6,599 bases of DNA from Clostridia bacterium (GTDB taxonomy: Bacteria > Bacillota > Clostridia > Oscillospirales > CAG-382), in assembly GCA_017938055.1 (NCBI GenBank), contig JAGBCG010000074.1, positions 1 through 6,599 of the forward strand, in the 5' to 3' direction. A program made the position numbers and the translations under genes. Shown here piece after piece: positions 6,062-6,599 of the stretch. Under the pieces are notes generated by a model. The model made no database searches. It worked only from the letters and a program-made list of their open reading frames with translations, and was not told the origin of the DNA. The number at the start of each line of letters is the position of its first letter. Position 1 is the stretch's first letter.

Positions 6062-6599
6062 TCATGCAAAAAAGTCGTCAATCATCATATAGCCCTTATC
6101 ATATGACTTAAGGTTTGCTTTTACTTCACCCTCACCATATCCGAATTTTTCGTCATAAGAAAGAACGCCATTATCAACCTCATTTGTGCTGTCATACATA
6201 ATATAAGGAACAGGGTCCATAGTATGAGTACGCAAAGCGATGGGAGTTGGATGGTCAGGAAGAATAAGGAAGCGGTAAGGCTCTCCGTCTTTTTTCATTT
6301 CCTTTTCAATATATCCAATAATCTTTTCATCTATAAGCTCTATTGAAAGCACCTTATTCTCAAGCTCTGCTCTGTGTCCGCACTCATCGGGTGCTTCAAC
6401 ATGAACATAAACAAAGTCTGCACCATCTCTCAGTGCCTTGACAGCCGCCTGTGCTTTACCGTCAAAATTGGTATGTACATTTCCCGTTGCACCCTCTACA
6501 TCAATTACGTCCATACCCGCACATTTACCGATACCCTTAATAAGATCTACCGCAGAAATTACAGCTGCTTTCTTGCCGTACTTTTCACTAAAGGAGGAA
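6062..6599 (-). CDS. Cofactor-independent phosphoglycerate mutase family / proposed homoserine kinase, 3' part
   Basis: The C-terminal 178 residues of a cytoplasmic, alkaline-phosphatase-fold metalloenzyme; the frame stays open to the right edge, so the start is outside. The family is usually about 400 long. The Met at 6514 is internal, because upstream codons continue as family sequence (SAVDLIKGIGKCAGMDVI). Metal ligands expected in the phosphoglycerate mutase fold are visible, numbered from 6514: Asp43 and His47 in APDECGH, Asp87 and His88 in PDHPTP, and His97 in RTHTMDPVP. The archaeal-type ApgM family interconverts 2- and 3-phosphoglycerate. A bacterial subgroup (TIGR02535) has been proposed to be homoserine kinase, and the SAVDLIKGIG, EGATGN and DECGHR stretches resemble that subgroup from memory. 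I therefore leave the symbol blank. A stem-loop follows the stop. Confidence 0.85.
   Translation of the reverse strand, partial: SSFSEKYGKKAAVISAVDLIKGIGKCAGMDVIDVEGATGNVHTNFDGKAQAAVKALRDGADFVYVHVEAPDECGHRAELENKVLSIELIDEKIIGYIEKEMKKDGEPYRFLILPDHPTPIALRTHTMDPVPYIMYDSTNEVDNGVLSYDEKFGYGEGEVKANLKSYDKGYMMIDDFFA

Overview
The window looks like an ordinary chromosomal segment of a low-to-moderate GC Gram-positive anaerobe of the class Clostridia (Ruminococcus/Oscillospiraceae- or Lachnospiraceae-like). This rests on purine-rich Shine-Dalgarno sites, GTG starts, the clostridial style of the MnmA and OTCase proteins, and a secreted protease carrying S-layer homology (SLH) domains. The genus cannot be fixed from the sequence alone.

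Layout from left to right. (1) The 3' part of argF (ornithine carbamoyltransferase, + strand) runs in from the left edge. It ends at a hairpin near 751-797 that can serve as a terminator for both converging genes. (2) A three-gene minus-strand cluster occupies 808-4699. It is transcribed in the order DnaC/DnaI-like AAA+ ATPase, RNHCP-domain zinc-ribbon protein, then a large secreted trypsin-like serine protease with SLH domains and GW-ended repeats. Gaps of 30 and 22 bases and no visible terminator between the genes suggest one operon. (3) A short divergent promoter region (about 4700-4849) drives this operon leftward and mnmA (tRNA 2-thiouridylase) rightward. In both genes the longest possible ORF starts too early: a good Shine-Dalgarno site lies inside the extra codons, and I moved both starts inward. 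(4) mnmA ends at a clear intrinsic terminator, followed by a second, perfect 12-bp hairpin. (5) The 3' part of a minus-strand gene of the cofactor-independent phosphoglycerate mutase / proposed homoserine kinase family runs off the right edge.

Most genes are independent housekeeping functions: arginine biosynthesis, tRNA modification, and glycolysis or threonine synthesis. The only unusual grouping is the minus-strand operon, which joins a helicase-loader-like ATPase, a small zinc protein of unknown role and an exported surface protease. I see no strong case for a new defence or mobile system. The most notable object is the 829-residue protease, in which three SLH units split a set of seven GW-ended repeats and an unassigned C-terminal region follows the protease domain. 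No intergenic stretch exceeds 300 bases; I saw no tRNA, rRNA, CRISPR array or insertion sequence.
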